Of a DNA stretch of 64,000 nucleotides, positions 63,146 through 64,000 are shown piece after piece. Positions within the stretch are counted from its first letter, which is position 1. Every line of letters starts with the position of its first letter. Source of the stretch: Chrysomallon squamiferum (lineage: Eukaryota; Mollusca; Gastropoda; Neomphalida; Peltospiridae); NCBI GenBank assembly GCA_012295275.1, contig CM022667.1, positions 22,016,672 through 22,080,671 of the forward strand, given 5' to 3'. Made by a program: the position numbers and the translations under genes. Under the pieces are notes generated by a model that did not search any database, was not told the DNA's origin, and worked only from the letters and a program-made list of their open reading frames with translations.

Positions 63146-64000
63146 CACATATTTGTGATATTTATTCTAATCATGGCACTAATGATTCTGAGGAATGGTG
63201 CTCCCTCACATCTTTGATACTGATATCATGGGTAATTAAATTGGAAGCCACCCGGAAGGCCATATATGGGATAAGATAAAGGGATAGATCTGAGGACATA
63301 AAGAGAAGGGATTATCCTTTGAATGGGTCAATTATAGAATGGCTTCTTAAAGAAATGATAACTGAGACATTTAAAGAACACTCTGAATAGGTCAAGGACT
63401 CAATGACAAATAAAACTCAACTGGGTAAGTTAATTTGGAAATTGTCTTATGTTAGAGATATAGATTGACATAGTGTTTATGGTTATTATCAGTTGGGAAT
63501 GATAATTAATGGGTGACAGGTGCATATTTTAAAAAAAATAAAAAATGTTCTTCTCTTTTTTTACATAGAAAAATATATAGCTGGTTTATAACAAAACATT
63601 CTTCACCAAATGCTTAAAATATAAACTGTGAATATTACAAACCCATTTTAAAAAACCCAAATAAAAACAAAAAATAAAACATTATTTATCTAACATACTA
63701 GTGATGAAAATAAGATTTGTTTTCTAACAGATATCATCTTCAACATTATACCATTGGAAAGCCTTCTTCAAATCACTAAATAACTTTTTTGTTAACAATG
63801 AAAAATAAGATTTTTACAAGACTTAACTCAAAACATATCTGTGTGCTTTATCCAATTTATATCTGTCTTCACATATGAGTTTAATTTATCCAAAGCTGTG
63901 CCATAAACTAGGTTATCTAACAAACACAAATTTTCAGTTTGATGCTGAGCTGATATGAAGAAATACATCAGTAACTGCTGATTCTCTGGCTTCAACAATG
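63146..64000. other. Non-coding right edge
   Basis: The part next to the MULE relic (63150-63420) is less AT-rich and may be badly decayed transposon sequence. The remainder is AT-rich with no supported gene. Confidence 0.5.

Noticed and set aside
1-64000. CRISPR arrays, bacterial operons, LTR retrotransposon pairs
   Set aside because: None was seen. Short tandem repeats lack the spacer structure of CRISPR, and no long direct terminal repeats flank a coding body.

Overview
This is AT-rich eukaryotic DNA with spliced genes, long non-coding stretches, microsatellites and many decayed transposons. It is an invertebrate animal, most likely a mollusc. The basis is the single Cas-family gene, the phase-matched introns, the mobile-element mix, and two copies of TAAGGGAAATAACTC (24254-24268 and, reversed, 37609-37623), which resembles a short dispersed motif I remember as common in mollusc genomes. 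The clade is an inference. No bacterial, organellar or viral gene was seen.

Three host genes can be supported. (1) On the + strand, 11838-16224, are two coding exons of a Cas/BCAR1-family adaptor: an SH3 exon and one 2.5-kb exon carrying the YDxP substrate region, four-helix region, proline-rich Src site and C-terminal FAT-like domain. The exon carrying the 5' UTR was not found. (2) On the - strand, 27070-24939, is a complete three-exon prefoldin subunit 2 (PFDN2), 141 residues. (3) On the - strand, 46362-44688, are the last two coding exons of a single-pass membrane protein with a Thr/Tyr/Gln-rich tail, resembling Shisa/CYYR1-type proteins. Its upstream exons were not located.

Mobile DNA fills much of the rest. 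A 5'-truncated, internally deleted non-LTR retrotransposon (RT plus RNase H) lies at 28409-31480. A MULE transposase C-terminal relic is at 63145-62770 (-). Several non-autonomous DNA elements were defined from their ends: 22522-23316 (TA target duplication), 51386-53228 (8-bp duplication AATTTGAC, ends built from repeated 16-bp units), 51528-52199 (pogo/Tigger-like, nested inside the previous one), 57889-58275 (GGCTTTTGTCC-type ends) and about 60030-60407 (GGAAAAAAGTCAC-type ends). A perfect 140-bp inverted repeat pairs 54476-54615 with 57923-58062.

Layout: 1-11.8 kb, upstream or intron 1 of the Cas gene; 11.8-16.2 kb, Cas exons; 16.2-24.7 kb, Cas 3' flank and a small DNA transposon; 24.7-27.1 kb, PFDN2; 27.1-32.6 kb, a GC-richer island around the retrotransposon; 32.6-44.5 kb, non-coding with duplicated blocks and minisatellites; 44.5-46.4 kb, membrane-protein exons; 46.4-64 kb, probably its introns or upstream flank, rich in small DNA transposons. 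The three host genes are functionally unrelated (adhesion signalling, cytoskeletal protein folding, membrane trafficking or signalling). Nothing here proves a new biological system. The most unusual signal is the cluster of small transposons at 51-60 kb whose ends are made of short repeated modules.
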